A DNA stretch of 64,000 bases, taken from positions 124,001 to 188,000 of the forward strand of contig DHQB01000020.1 in assembly GCA_002410065.1 (NCBI GenBank), given 5' to 3'. The notes under the pieces were generated by a model. The model was not told the origin of the DNA. It made no database searches and saw only the letters and a list, made by a program, of their open reading frames with translations. The DNA comes from Bacteroidales bacterium UBA5349 (GTDB lineage: Bacteria; Bacteroidota; Bacteroidia; Bacteroidales; Tenuifilaceae). Numbering within the stretch: the stretch's first letter is position 1; each line of letters begins with the position of its first letter. Shown piece after piece: positions 42,545 through 51,861 of the stretch. The position numbers and the translations under genes were made by a program.

Positions 42545-45500
42545 CTACTCCTCTTTTATTGATGTCCAATTATTTAAGTCGAAAGCCCAATCCTTTATTT
42601 CGAAAGCATGTTTTATCTCGTATTTGGTTCTTGTTCTTAGATCCTGATGCCAAGTAGTGTAAAAAGTTTGGATGGTTCTTGAAACTGAATCTGTTTTAGT
42701 CGGGTCGTTCTGGTCAAATGTAATTGCACTAACATCAGCATTATTCATCAAACGCCAGTCCATTTTAAGAGGTAGGTTACTATGGTAATCCTTAACCATA
42801 AGCAGCGGATTTAGATGAAGAAATCGCTCCAATGAGATCTTATTATCCTCAGTCCAAACAATGGGTGCAGTAGTATTATACTCGCCCTTATAGTGCCACC
42901 AACTTGGACCATGATCGGAAACTAGTATAATTTTAGTATTATCATAAACATTGTTTTCTTTCATCCAACGAATCCATTTAGCAAAAGAATGGGTAAATGC
43001 CAGTTGACACTCATAAGGAGTAACATCACGAATAAAATTGTTATCCTGATCAATCAAATTCCAGGGATCATGGGTATAAAGCGAATGGATATAGATAAAG
43101 TTAGGTTTATCACTCCCTATATTAGAGATTAGAGGTAAAACCCTAACAAAATTGTACTCATTGAGTTCGCTTAAGTTCAAGTTCGATTTTTCCTTCATTA
43201 TCCACTTTGTATTATTGTAAACTCGTGGTTTTAGGAAAAGTGGCACACTTGAAAAAACAGCATTCTCCCAAAGTCGCGTATACCAAATCTCTTCTGATTC
43301 TTCTAAATCCAGCTTTTTTGCCCATGCATCATGCCATTGGGGTAGATATGTGTCAAACTTGCTATGATCAATTGTTGAATAGCGCATTATTGTTGATGTA
43401 AGATCGTAGCCTTGCTCTTTAATCCTATCGTAGAACTCTTCGGTTGCATCGCTAACTTTTTGAGTTATCGTTCTGCTTTCATCCATATTCATATTAGCAA
43501 TGGAGTATTTATCTCCACACATCATCGACGGAACCGTAGCATAAGTATAGTTAGCCATTGACATTGTGTTTGGGTAGTAGGTAAAGCCTGAATAATCGTC
43601 CTTTAACAAAGGTTCTTCATTAATAAAATCGTGCATATACCAACCCTGAGCTGCATCTATTATAAATAGAACCAGATTTTTCTCGGTTCTGGCAAAAGTG
43701 ATTTTAGGATCACCTTCATCTTTCCCCGCAACAACTATTCCCTTAGAAAAAAGAGCTCCAGTTTTGTAGGCCAAGAAAGTGCTTTGCCCAATAATTAACA
43801 CGTTAAGCAAAACTAACCCTAACATAATATGCTTGGTTTTAACTTTATTGTATAACCAATTCGCAAAAAAGTAAATGCACACAAGCAAACAGGCCTCAAG
43901 TAAATAATACCAATATCCTTTTGCCAGGTTCTCATCGTTTGAAAATTGGTTAACATTTAACACACCCACGTTGTTGGGAATTATTGAGCTATACAGAAAA
44001 ACTATAATGGCAACAATAAGAAGAGACTTAATTGCTAGTGGCTTAACCCTTATGGGCAAGAAAATATAAACCATAAGTACGATACCCAAAAGGCCAATAA
44101 AGGGCAGAAAATTGTATACTAAAAAACTAATTGCCGGAAAATCAAAGTTTGCAGGGTACGATGAGTAAACAATCATGGGATTCCAAAAGAAGATTGTCCC
44201 TGAAACATATAAGCCCGACAATAAAAGCAGAAGCCATCCTCCCTTTGGCAAATAAAATTTAGGCTTAAAATTCTCTTTCAGGTAAAATGGGGAGGAAAGT
44301 AAAACAATTACAAGACCTAATGAAACAAAGTTTAACCATGAAGTATCCTGAATCTCAATATTTAGGTTAAGCAAAGAGAGAGTGAGAACACTATCCTTCA
44401 CTATTGCAAAAAACGTAAGCAACTGCATTGAGGCTAAAACTGCAATACAGAAAAACAGGAAGCATAATAGCCATCGATTAAACTGTTCTCTGAACTGAAT
44501 TAGGCTGGCAATATTTATTATCCCAATGAAAACTAATAAGACCAGAGATAACTTTAAAAGGTTATTATTTACTCCTGAAAAGTAAAATCTTGCAGCAAAA
44601 TAAAAGTAGAATGCCAAAAACAGCATTGTAAGATAAACCTTTGGATTGATACTCCTTATGAAAGCATTTAGACTAATCGCCTTTTTTGCCAACGACATTA
44701 CAACAGCTATCGTTATGCCCAAAAACAAACTAATTAGAAACGAGAAGCCTATTCTAAGATAGATAGAATCAAAACTATGCTTAAATGCCCAATGAACTTG
44801 AAGAGCAGTGAGTACTACAAAAACTGCAATAATTACAAGTATTGCTTTACCAAACTGTAATCTTACCCTTTGCAAAAAATTGTTTGGCCCAACTCCTTGA
44901 AACAGGTTGCCAATTCTTTTTGTACTAATACCAAATACCTCGGGATTGGTAATAAAAAGCCTGAAAAAGCTAAAAACATTATTCATTGTCCAATAAAGCA
45001 CTAAACCCGATGGTAGATTAAACAGCAATACCAAAAACACACCTGCAATTGCAAACATTTGGTTTCGTTCCTTCTTATCGCCATTGATTGTATATAAATA
45101 GGCGGTAATAACATTCACCAGCGTCATTAAAATAGGAAGTATATTAACTGAACCAAGTAAACCGTCAGGTGCTCCTAAATCATTAATAAAAAGAAAATCT
45201 ATACCAGAAAGAGGTTCATAATTTATAAGAAACTGGTAGGCTGCAATAAAAAAGGGAATCTGAAGAAGTAGGGATAGAATGGGAATTAAAGCCTTTAATG
45301 GGCTGTAACCATGCTGCCTATTTAATGTTTTAAGGTAGTAGAAGCGCTCTTGTCCCTTGTAGCATCGCTTAATTTCATCAGCAACAATTTTCATGCGCTG
45401 CTTAATTTCATCGTTACGCTTTTTGCCTTTCTCAATAAGCATAAATATGGGCAGTAACCCCAACGAAATGATGAAACTTAGAATAATGATAGATAAACCA

Positions 45501-45586
45501 TAACTGCCAGTTAGCTCATATCCAAGAAGAAATATCTCCCTAATAATGAATGTGAATGGGGCCAATAAATAGTCGAAAAAACTCAT
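42545..45586 (-). CDS. YidC/Oxa1-like domain fused to a polytopic sulfatase/phosphotransferase
   Basis: 1013 residues. Residues 1-215 are a YidC/Oxa1-type domain: helix GLSIIILSFIISLGLLP, the helical hairpin (about 52-100), LIPILSLLLQIPFFIAAYQFL and the signature NLPSGLVLYWTMNN at 200-213. At the position of the groove arginine (E. coli Arg366, in FIVRGIMYP) there is Ser41. Then come about ten more membrane helices (225-610) and an alkaline-phosphatase-superfamily domain (about 637-1000). The latter has metal-binding Asp644 (LFIIDAAQ), candidate nucleophile Thr681 or Thr684 (NYTYATVPSMMCG), His834/His839 and Asp891-His892 (VSDHGPSWWH). Last gene of the phosphonate operon, 25 bases after the TagB/F-like gene. 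Likely transfers or trims a phospho- or phosphono-group outside the membrane. Confidence 0.85.
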   Translation of the reverse strand: MSFFDYLLAPFTFIIREIFLLGYELTGSYGLSIIILSFIISLGLLPIFMLIEKGKKRNDEIKQRMKIVADEIKRCYKGQERFYYLKTLNRQHGYSPLKALIPILSLLLQIPFFIAAYQFLINYEPLSGIDFLFINDLGAPDGLLGSVNILPILMTLVNVITAYLYTINGDKKERNQMFAIAGVFLVLLFNLPSGLVLYWTMNNVFSFFRLFITNPEVFGISTKRIGNLFQGVGPNNFLQRVRLQFGKAILVIIAVFVVLTALQVHWAFKHSFDSIYLRIGFSFLISLFLGITIAVVMSLAKKAISLNAFIRSINPKVYLTMLFLAFYFYFAARFYFSGVNNNLLKLSLVLLVFIGIINIASLIQFREQFNRWLLCFLFFCIAVLASMQLLTFFAIVKDSVLTLSLLNLNIEIQDTSWLNFVSLGLVIVLLSSPFYLKENFKPKFYLPKGGWLLLLLSGLYVSGTIFFWNPMIVYSSYPANFDFPAISFLVYNFLPFIGLLGIVLMVYIFLPIRVKPLAIKSLLIVAIIVFLYSSIIPNNVGVLNVNQFSNDENLAKGYWYYLLEACLLVCIYFFANWLYNKVKTKHIMLGLVLLNVLIIGQSTFLAYKTGALFSKGIVVAGKDEGDPKITFARTEKNLVLFIIDAAQGWYMHDFINEEPLLKDDYSGFTYYPNTMSMANYTYATVPSMMCGDKYSIANMNMDESRTITQKVSDATEEFYDRIKEQGYDLTSTIMRYSTIDHSKFDTYLPQWHDAWAKKLDLEESEEIWYTRLWENAVFSSVPLFLKPRVYNNTKWIMKEKSNLNLSELNEYNFVRVLPLISNIGSDKPNFIYIHSLYTHDPWNLIDQDNNFIRDVTPYECQLAFTHSFAKWIRWMKENNVYDNTKIILVSDHGPSWWHYKGEYNTTAPIVWTEDNKISLERFLHLNPLLMVKDYHSNLPLKMDWRLMNNADVSAITFDQNDPTKTDSVSRTIQTFYTTWHQDLRTRTKYEIKHAFEIKDWAFDLNNWTSIKEE

Positions 45587-45611
45587 AGCCTAATTATAAT
45601 AAAATGATTAC

Positions 45612-46850
45612 TTAATCATCCAAACCATTAACAATCTGCAATATTTGGTTTGCAGCAACTTCGCCTGCATTTCCAAAGTTGAACAAAGACTCATCCCTTA
45701 ATTCTTCAAGTTGCATTAATGGAGGGTCATCAAGCAATTCGTTTACAATCGACCCAATTCTCTCAATATCATTCTCATCAAATATTCTGCCTAATCGGTC
45801 ACGTTCGCGCATTTCCCACATTTGGTAGTTAAGTTCACTTCCCTCAAACCCTTCTATGGTTTCAAACTCTGTTTTAAGGAGCAAAACTGGCTTGGAGAAG
45901 AGAAAAGCATAATCCCATATAACCCCAGAAAGGTCGCTTATCATAATGTCTGACTTTTCCATGCTGTCAACCCCTGTGGGATTGGTGTCAATTGTTAGCC
46001 TAGGGTTATTTTCAGCATACTTCCTTAGTTCATCCATAAGCTTTGGGAAACTCACAAACGACTGTGGGTGTGGACGAAGTATAACATCGAATGTGGTATT
46101 ATTCAACAAACTTGTAAAAAAAGCAACACCAAAGCGATTGATAATTGAATACTCTTTCCACGTGGGGGCAACCAGTACTATCGGGTTCTTTTTTTCTGAT
46201 TTGGGCAAACTATTCAAATCATTAAGCATTACATCATAGTAGGTTAATCCTGTTTCTAGAAGCATTTTCTTTTGCGCACCTCGCTTTTCCTCCAACTTTT
46301 GAATGCCCTCAATCTGGTGTGGACCTGAGCAAAAAACAGAATCAAAATAGTCGAAGGCAAATTTCCGATAGGTAAACACGTCAATTGGAGCATGAACAAT
46401 ATGCCCGTAGTGCTGAACCTTTTTCGATCGTTGAATCATCATAACATCGAGTTGTGGGGTGGTCATCCCCACAAATTTTGTCTTAAGCTTATTCAGATAA
46501 ACAGATGTCATGGTCAGATTCCCTATATACTTACTCTTATAGAAATCAGACTTATAGTTTAACCCAGGATCTTCCTTATCAGAGGTTAGGTAGGCACAGG
46601 GAACGCCTTTTTTTTCTAAAGCACGGATTATGGGCAAAAAAACAGACCAGTACTGTCTCCCCTCCGAGTAAAAAACGATATCAGTCCCACTAAGTTCTTC
46701 GCCCGCTACAAAGCCCCTACCTAAAATCAGATTTTTTAATCGGTAAAAGTAACCTCTTAGCGAGAAAGCTACAGTTGCTACAAGAGCAATAATAATGTAA
46801 AGCAGCGCACTTGTTGAGGCTGGGTCGATATATAAAATAATTGATGCCAT
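45612..46850 (-). CDS. CDP-glycerol glycerophosphotransferase (TagB/TagF) family protein
   Basis: 412 residues, N-terminal membrane helix (about 11-31), then a GT-B-like fold. YGHIVHAPIDV (about 148-158) carries the proposed catalytic His, Arg259-Pro-His-Pro the donor-phosphate site, and SDLSGVIWDYAF (305-316) the Ser/Asp motif of TagF-type enzymes. Family members move a phospho-alcohol from a CDP-alcohol to a polyol or sugar hydroxyl. In this operon the donor could be CMP-hydroxyethylphosphonate instead of CDP-glycerol, since no CDP-glycerol synthesis gene other than the PEP-mutase-fused cytidylyltransferase is present. Confidence 0.87.
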   Translation of the reverse strand: MASIILYIDPASTSALLYIIIALVATVAFSLRGYFYRLKNLILGRGFVAGEELSGTDIVFYSEGRQYWSVFLPIIRALEKKGVPCAYLTSDKEDPGLNYKSDFYKSKYIGNLTMTSVYLNKLKTKFVGMTTPQLDVMMIQRSKKVQHYGHIVHAPIDVFTYRKFAFDYFDSVFCSGPHQIEGIQKLEEKRGAQKKMLLETGLTYYDVMLNDLNSLPKSEKKNPIVLVAPTWKEYSIINRFGVAFFTSLLNNTTFDVILRPHPQSFVSFPKLMDELRKYAENNPRLTIDTNPTGVDSMEKSDIMISDLSGVIWDYAFLFSKPVLLLKTEFETIEGFEGSELNYQMWEMRERDRLGRIFDENDIERIGSIVNELLDDPPLMQLEELRDESLFNFGNAGEVAANQILQIVNGLDD

Positions 46851-46926
46851 TACAATTTTTTATCGTTAATACTAAGTGCCTTAAAACTAACTACATCCCT
46901 TTCTAGTGTAGTAAAAATTATAAATT

Positions 46927-48051
46927 TCAGGTTGTTTGAGTCAAAAATGTAAGCACATTATCCTTTGAAACTCTTCTAGGATTATTCCCTAACCTCTCAA
47001 CATTAATATTCTCAGCAATAATGCTTGGATCAAAGTCTTTTATCAATTCTGATAAATTGATGGTTATCCCCACTTTTCTGAAGAAATTATCTAAAACAGC
47101 ATATGCAGTTTCTATATCAGCATTAATCAGGTTAAGCACTTTGTCAATGCGCATTTTCACACTTTCAACACCTCTGGGGTCGGTACAATTCTGATTAGTT
47201 AAAGCATAGTTAAACCCCAAAAAGTATGGCAGACTCAGGGCTACTGCATGCCCGTGGGGTATATTGTAATAGGTTGTAAATGCATACGATATTGCGTGCG
47301 GGGCAGTTGTTTTTGTAATATTAATGGCTTTACCTGCTAAAAATGAAGCCTCGAGCATTTGCTCCATTGCCAACGCATCGCTAAGTACTACTGCGCTATG
47401 GAGATTATTCCAAATCAGTCCTATTGCTTTTAGACCATAGCTCTCAGATTCTTCTGTAGCATTCACGCTCCAAATAGACTCAACCGCCTGACAAAATGCA
47501 TCGAGCCCTGTACAAGCGGCAAGGTAAGGGCTTGCAGTTTTTAAGAAATAAGGTGACAGGTAAACTGAGTTGGGTAAAATTGATGGACTGTTAACCGAGT
47601 ACTTCATATTATCGATATAGACAACAGAAAACATTGTTGCTTCGGAACCTGTACCGGCCGTAGTGGGTATGGCTAGTAGCGGTGTTTTATGTTCTGCAAT
47701 TTGGGCATTACCTGTTATCAAATTGGCTAACTCTGAATGTTGATGGGATAACACGCTAATAAGTTTTGCCATGTCGAGCACACTGCCCCCCCCAATGGCA
47801 ATTATTAGATCGAAGTCTCCCTCTCTGAAAATTTCAATGCCCTTTTGTAAATCTTCAATCTTTGGGTTAACACTAAAATTGTGAAAGGATGTAATTTCTG
47901 CTGTACCAATTAAGTTCTCAATAAACAGTTTAGCACCTGATACTTCAAACGATTTATTTGCTCTTACCAAGAAAATCTTGCTAGGGCTAAAATCTTTAAC
48001 AAAAGATACTAATTCGCCCTGTTGATATTCTCGGAATATACGCTGCCCCAT
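46927..48051 (-). CDS. Iron-containing alcohol dehydrogenase, probable phosphonoacetaldehyde reductase
   Basis: 374-residue group III Fe-dependent dehydrogenase. NAD(P)-binding GGGSVLDMAK, TTAGTGSE, metal ligands in TGLDAFCQAVES and the two His of NIPHGHAVALSL plus APHAISY. Its ATG overlaps the decarboxylase stop as TAATG, so the two are translationally coupled. In phosphonate pathways such reductases (PhpC type) turn phosphonoacetaldehyde to 2-hydroxyethylphosphonate; this is the best reading here because no aminotransferase is present to make aminoethylphosphonate. Confidence 0.88.
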   Translation of the reverse strand: MGQRIFREYQQGELVSFVKDFSPSKIFLVRANKSFEVSGAKLFIENLIGTAEITSFHNFSVNPKIEDLQKGIEIFREGDFDLIIAIGGGSVLDMAKLISVLSHQHSELANLITGNAQIAEHKTPLLAIPTTAGTGSEATMFSVVYIDNMKYSVNSPSILPNSVYLSPYFLKTASPYLAACTGLDAFCQAVESIWSVNATEESESYGLKAIGLIWNNLHSAVVLSDALAMEQMLEASFLAGKAINITKTTAPHAISYAFTTYYNIPHGHAVALSLPYFLGFNYALTNQNCTDPRGVESVKMRIDKVLNLINADIETAYAVLDNFFRKVGITINLSELIKDFDPSIIAENINVERLGNNPRRVSKDNVLTFLTQTT

Positions 48052-49178
48052 TACTGCTCAAGATTTTGCATAAAATCCCTCTTATTGTCAATGGGCTTAA
48101 CCGTTGGCCTTCCTAAATCGTCTCGCGAACCCACCCTTACCTTCACCTCAATGAGCATTGGACATGCCCCAGATGAAACATCTTTTAAAGCCTTTATCAA
48201 CTCATCTGTGGTTGTAACAGACAATGCCTTTTTGTATCCGCTTGCAAGCGCAAGTGCAGGGATATCGATATTAAATGCTACAGTTGGTTGACCACCTACA
48301 GACTCGTGAGCACCATTATTAATTAAAATATGTATAAAATTTGAAGGAGCCATGTTTCCTGTTATGGCCAATGAGCCCATGTGCATAAGTAAAGCACCGT
48401 CACCATCGAGACAAATAACCTTCCGTTTTGGCTTGTTTAGTGCAATAGCCAAAGCAATCTGACTTGAATGTCCCATTGACCCCACAGTTAAAAAGTCGAA
48501 ATGATGTGGTTGCTTTAAGTTTGCACGATATTCAAAAAGTTCACGAGAGGTTTTTCCTGTTGTTGAAACAATGATTTCATCACTGGTTAGCTGATTGACT
48601 ACCTGCTTAATCACATCCTCACGACAAAGTTCAAAGTCACTCAGAACCTTCTCCTTTATGGTATATTTACTAAATGTGTCCTTCTTTACTACAATTGCAT
48701 ATGATGTTCCGGTATTCTGTATTTCATAGATTGCCTCTTTAACCTGACGGTATGCATCCTCTTGCTTATCACTAAGTACTTGATAAGGAATTCTCATTGC
48801 TTTCAGCAAATCGAGAGTTACCTCTCCTTGTGTAATATGCTGTGGTTCGTCCTTAACACCAGGCTCACCTCGCCAACCAATCATAAGGAGTATGGGTATA
48901 TTATAAACCTGTTTATCGGTAAGCGAAATCAATGGATTAACAGCATTACCAATTCCCGAATTTTGCATATATACCATTGGGATTTTTTTTGTAGCCATAT
49001 GGTATCCCGCGGCAAGTGCAACAGCATTCCCCTCGTTAGCCGCAATTATATGGTTATTCCTGGGCGTATTGTCGGTGATATATGCGCAAATATCCTTCAA
49101 TAAGGAATCGGGAACTCCACTAAAAAAATTAACCTGATTCTCTGCCAACCAATCGTAAAATACTTTAGGACTAATCAT
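48051..49178 (-). CDS. aepY: Phosphonopyruvate decarboxylase
   Basis: Thiamine-diphosphate enzyme converting phosphonopyruvate to phosphonoacetaldehyde, which makes the unfavourable mutase step irreversible. N-terminal half has FFSGVPDSLLKDICAYI and AANEGNAVALAAGYH (catalytic Glu); the C-terminal half has the TPP motif GDGALLMHMGSLA...NN. I choose the ATG at 49178, which forms TAATG with the mutase stop and starts the protein at MISPKVFYDWL; an ATG-like extension upstream lies inside the mutase gene. 375 residues, normal length. Confidence 0.93.
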   Translation of the reverse strand: MISPKVFYDWLAENQVNFFSGVPDSLLKDICAYITDNTPRNNHIIAANEGNAVALAAGYHMATKKIPMVYMQNSGIGNAVNPLISLTDKQVYNIPILLMIGWRGEPGVKDEPQHITQGEVTLDLLKAMRIPYQVLSDKQEDAYRQVKEAIYEIQNTGTSYAIVVKKDTFSKYTIKEKVLSDFELCREDVIKQVVNQLTSDEIIVSTTGKTSRELFEYRANLKQPHHFDFLTVGSMGHSSQIALAIALNKPKRKVICLDGDGALLMHMGSLAITGNMAPSNFIHILINNGAHESVGGQPTVAFNIDIPALALASGYKKALSVTTTDELIKALKDVSSGACPMLIEVKVRVGSRDDLGRPTVKPIDNKRDFMQNLEQ

Positions 49179-50479
49179 TATTTTGTGCCAGGGATTAAGT
49201 TTAGTATCTCTTTTATCGACATGCACTTATCGTTGGCCTCCAACGACCGCTCATGCATAAGTATTGATTTTGCTACATCAACCATTGCTGGATAGGCACT
49301 ACGAAGCAGATGATTTGCATATATAACGATGTTTACTCCTGCCTTCATAAGTTCCTCCTCATACAAATGGTTGTAACTTGACGGAACAGCAACCAGCGGA
49401 ACCCTTTTCTCAAACTTATTATAACGCTCACAGAATTCCAGCACTTCTTTACCGTCTTTTTCTTTACTATGGATCATAATACCATCGGCACCTGCTTCAA
49501 TGTATGCAGCAGCACGAGTAATAGCATCGTCAACTCCTTGCTTAAGGATTAGGCTCTCAATCCTTGCTATAATCATAAAGTCCTTAGTTACTTGAGCCTT
49601 TTTACCAGCACCAATCTTATGACAAAAATCCTCAATACTCGATTGGGTTTGTGGCACATCAGTGCCAAAGAGCGAATTCTTTTTTAGTCCGGTTTTATCC
49701 TCAATAATAATTGCTGAAACACCTAATCGTTCTAGCGTTTTTACGGTAAAAACAAAGTGCTCTGGTATTCCGCCAGTATCACCATCATATACAATTGGTT
49801 TGGTGGTTACTTCCAAAATATCGTTCAAACTGTGCAAACGAGAGGTAACATCAACCGCTTCTATATCGGGCTTACCCTTTGCTGTAGAATCAGTCAAACT
49901 GCTAAGCCACATGGCATCAAACTCTTTCTGTCTGCCATCCTGCTCAACGCTAATGTGCTCAACAATTAAACCTGTAAGCCCATTATGGGCTTCTAAAACC
50001 TTAACAATTGGTTTTGATTCTATTAATCTGCGGAAGCGCTCCATTCTGATATTGGGCGTTGTGCCAACCTCTTTTAAACTCTGATTTAGCTGAGTTGATG
50101 ATATCCCTTTTGTATACGGAACCTCATGCAATTTACCCCCCCATTCCGCTAATGCATCGATAACCCTTTGGCGAGTTTGGCTCTGTACACCCTTTTTCCA
50201 ATCATCACCATGCACAACATAATCGGGCTTGAGCTCGCGAAGATTTGGTACATAGTCGAGCTCGTTTTGCGGAATAACCTTATCAACACCCTTTATGCTT
50301 TCAATAATTATTTTCCGTTGCTCATAATTAAGTGCAGGAAGTCTTTTGTAGCTGGCAATAGCTTTATCTGTTAAAAGTCCAATGATTACATCACCAAGTT
50401 TACTCGCCTCCTTAATAATGTTCAGATGACCAGGGTGAATCATGTCGGCACTCATGCCAACGTATACTTTTTTCGCCAT
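49178..50479 (-). CDS. aepX: Phosphoenolpyruvate mutase fused to a cytidylyltransferase
   Basis: First and committed step of phosphonate synthesis, forming the C-P bond of phosphonopyruvate. Residues 1-130 are a glycerol-3-phosphate-cytidylyltransferase-type nucleotidyltransferase (His15-Pro-Gly-His18, KGISSTQ at 124-130). Residues 150-433 are the isocitrate-lyase-superfamily PEP mutase with the diagnostic EDKxGxKxNS motif at 260-269 and YDGDTGG at 231-237. PEP mutase fused to a cytidylyltransferase occurs in other phosphonate-polymer and capsule clusters (for example Bacteroides capsule aepX). The N-domain presumably makes the CMP-phosphonate donor. First gene of the operon. Confidence 0.94.
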   Translation of the reverse strand: MAKKVYVGMSADMIHPGHLNIIKEASKLGDVIIGLLTDKAIASYKRLPALNYEQRKIIIESIKGVDKVIPQNELDYVPNLRELKPDYVVHGDDWKKGVQSQTRQRVIDALAEWGGKLHEVPYTKGISSTQLNQSLKEVGTTPNIRMERFRRLIESKPIVKVLEAHNGLTGLIVEHISVEQDGRQKEFDAMWLSSLTDSTAKGKPDIEAVDVTSRLHSLNDILEVTTKPIVYDGDTGGIPEHFVFTVKTLERLGVSAIIIEDKTGLKKNSLFGTDVPQTQSSIEDFCHKIGAGKKAQVTKDFMIIARIESLILKQGVDDAITRAAAYIEAGADGIMIHSKEKDGKEVLEFCERYNKFEKRVPLVAVPSSYNHLYEEELMKAGVNIVIYANHLLRSAYPAMVDVAKSILMHERSLEANDKCMSIKEILNLIPGTK

Positions 50480-50560
50480 TTCGGAATGTTAAATTAGGAT
50501 AAACAAACTATCTATATGGAAACCAAATCAATTCATTAACATATAAATTACCAAACACAG

Positions 50561-50591
50561 CAAAGTTAATAATTCCTATCGGTTCATCAAT
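50561..50591 (-). promoter_or_regulatory. Promoter of the phosphonate operon
   Basis: Minus-strand -7 box TAACTTTG (50561-50568) is an exact match. ATTG, 19 bases upstream, fits -33 in three of four bases. The leader before the mutase ATG would be about 75 bases. Confidence 0.5.
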
Positions 50592-50757
50592 TTACCATCA
50601 GTACTAAAATGAAATACTTATAAGCCTTGGTTTTATTTTTTTAATCAATAAGATTAACTTGATGTGAAATTTAATAAAAAACATTACCGACACCCACGAA
50701 TAGAATTTAAAAACTCTATGTTTACTGTCAATTAGCTAACTTTGTAAAAAAATAAAG

Positions 50758-51855
50758 ATGAGCATTTTGCCCATTAACGATTGGTTTGCCAAAGATTTTA
50801 AGCATCCGCTTATTATTGCAGGTCCTTGCAGTGCAGAGAGCAGAGAGCAAGTACTTAGTACAGCTATTGCCATAGCAAACACTGGAAAGGTAAATGCATT
50901 GAGAGCAGGAGTTTGGAAGCCCCGTTCGCGGCCGGGCACTTTTCAGGGTGCTGGTGAGCCAGCTCTTGAGTGGCTTGTAGAAGCAAAGAGAGAGACTGGC
51001 CTTCCGATAATTATTGAGGTGGCTACCCCCCAGCATCTGGAAACAGCTATGCGCTATGGAGTTGATATGTTTTGGGTGGGCGCACGTACATCATCAAACC
51101 CGTTTTCCATTGATGAGTTGGCAAGTGCTATGGCAGGATTAGATAAACCAGTGCTTATAAAAAACCCCATTCATCCCGATCTTGAACTTTGGCTTGGCAG
51201 CATTGAGCGTTTTGCAAAAGCGGGTGTAAAAAAGTTGGGGGCAATTCATAGAGGCTTCTCCCCTTTCCAAAAATCGATATACAGGAACCTACCTAAATGG
51301 GAAATACCCATCGACCTGAAGACCCATATACCAAACCTTCCTATTATTTGTGACCCAAGTCATATAGCGGGCAAGCCTGGGTTAATTAAGGAGGTTTCGC
51401 AAAAAGCGCTCGACCTATCGATGGATGGGCTTATGATTGAAACTCACATCAATCCTAAACTAGCCCTTAGCGATGCAAAACAGCAGGTTACCCCCTTGCA
51501 ACTTGTTGAAATACTTGATGGGTTATTGTACAGAAAGGCCTCTCCTAGTACACTTGAGTTTATTGATATCCTTGAGTCATTCAGAGAGCAGATTGACTCC
51601 TTAGACCAGCAACTCCTTGAGCTGCTCTCTCAACGGATGGATATTGTAAAAAAAATTGGTGAGTATAAACTGAAGAACAATGTGGCTATCATGCAGCTTA
51701 GGCGTTGGGAAGAGATGGTTAATTCGAGGGTAGAAATTGGCAACGCTCTTGGGCTTGATGAGAGGTACGTAAAAAACCTGCTCAGGCTAGTTCACAAGGA
51801 ATCTATCCAAAAACAGGCCGAAATACTATCATCAAGCAGAAAACCTAAAGGGTAA
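50758..51855 (+). CDS. Bifunctional 3-deoxy-7-phosphoheptulonate synthase/chorismate mutase type II
   Basis: Aromatic amino acid synthesis: DAHP synthase domain (1-260; IAGPCSAES, RAGVWKPRSRPG, DPSHIAGK, MIETH) joined to an AroQ-type chorismate mutase (about 268-365; REQIDSLDQQLLELLSQRMDIVKKIGEYK). This fusion is usual in Bacteroidota and lets the mutase part control the synthase. A TAACTTTG box at 50737-50744 lies 14 bases before the ATG, suggesting a very short leader. Converges on purS. Confidence 0.95.
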   Translation: MSILPINDWFAKDFKHPLIIAGPCSAESREQVLSTAIAIANTGKVNALRAGVWKPRSRPGTFQGAGEPALEWLVEAKRETGLPIIIEVATPQHLETAMRYGVDMFWVGARTSSNPFSIDELASAMAGLDKPVLIKNPIHPDLELWLGSIERFAKAGVKKLGAIHRGFSPFQKSIYRNLPKWEIPIDLKTHIPNLPIICDPSHIAGKPGLIKEVSQKALDLSMDGLMIETHINPKLALSDAKQQVTPLQLVEILDGLLYRKASPSTLEFIDILESFREQIDSLDQQLLELLSQRMDIVKKIGEYKLKNNVAIMQLRRWEEMVNSRVEIGNALGLDERYVKNLLRLVHKESIQKQAEILSSSRKPKG

Positions 51856-51861
51856 ATTCTG

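Noticed and set aside
42545..45586. Lipoteichoic acid synthase
   Set aside because: The catalytic domain shares the superfamily metal motifs but the membrane part is YidC-like plus extra helices, and a Gram-negative envelope is expected.
49179..49226. Upstream start of phosphonopyruvate decarboxylase
   Set aside because: It lies inside the mutase gene. The ATG at 49178 forms the TAATG coupling and begins at the conserved MISPKVFYDWL.
42545..50479. Aminoethylphosphonate pathway
   Set aside because: No AEP transaminase is present in the operon; the iron-dependent reductase points to hydroxyethylphosphonate.
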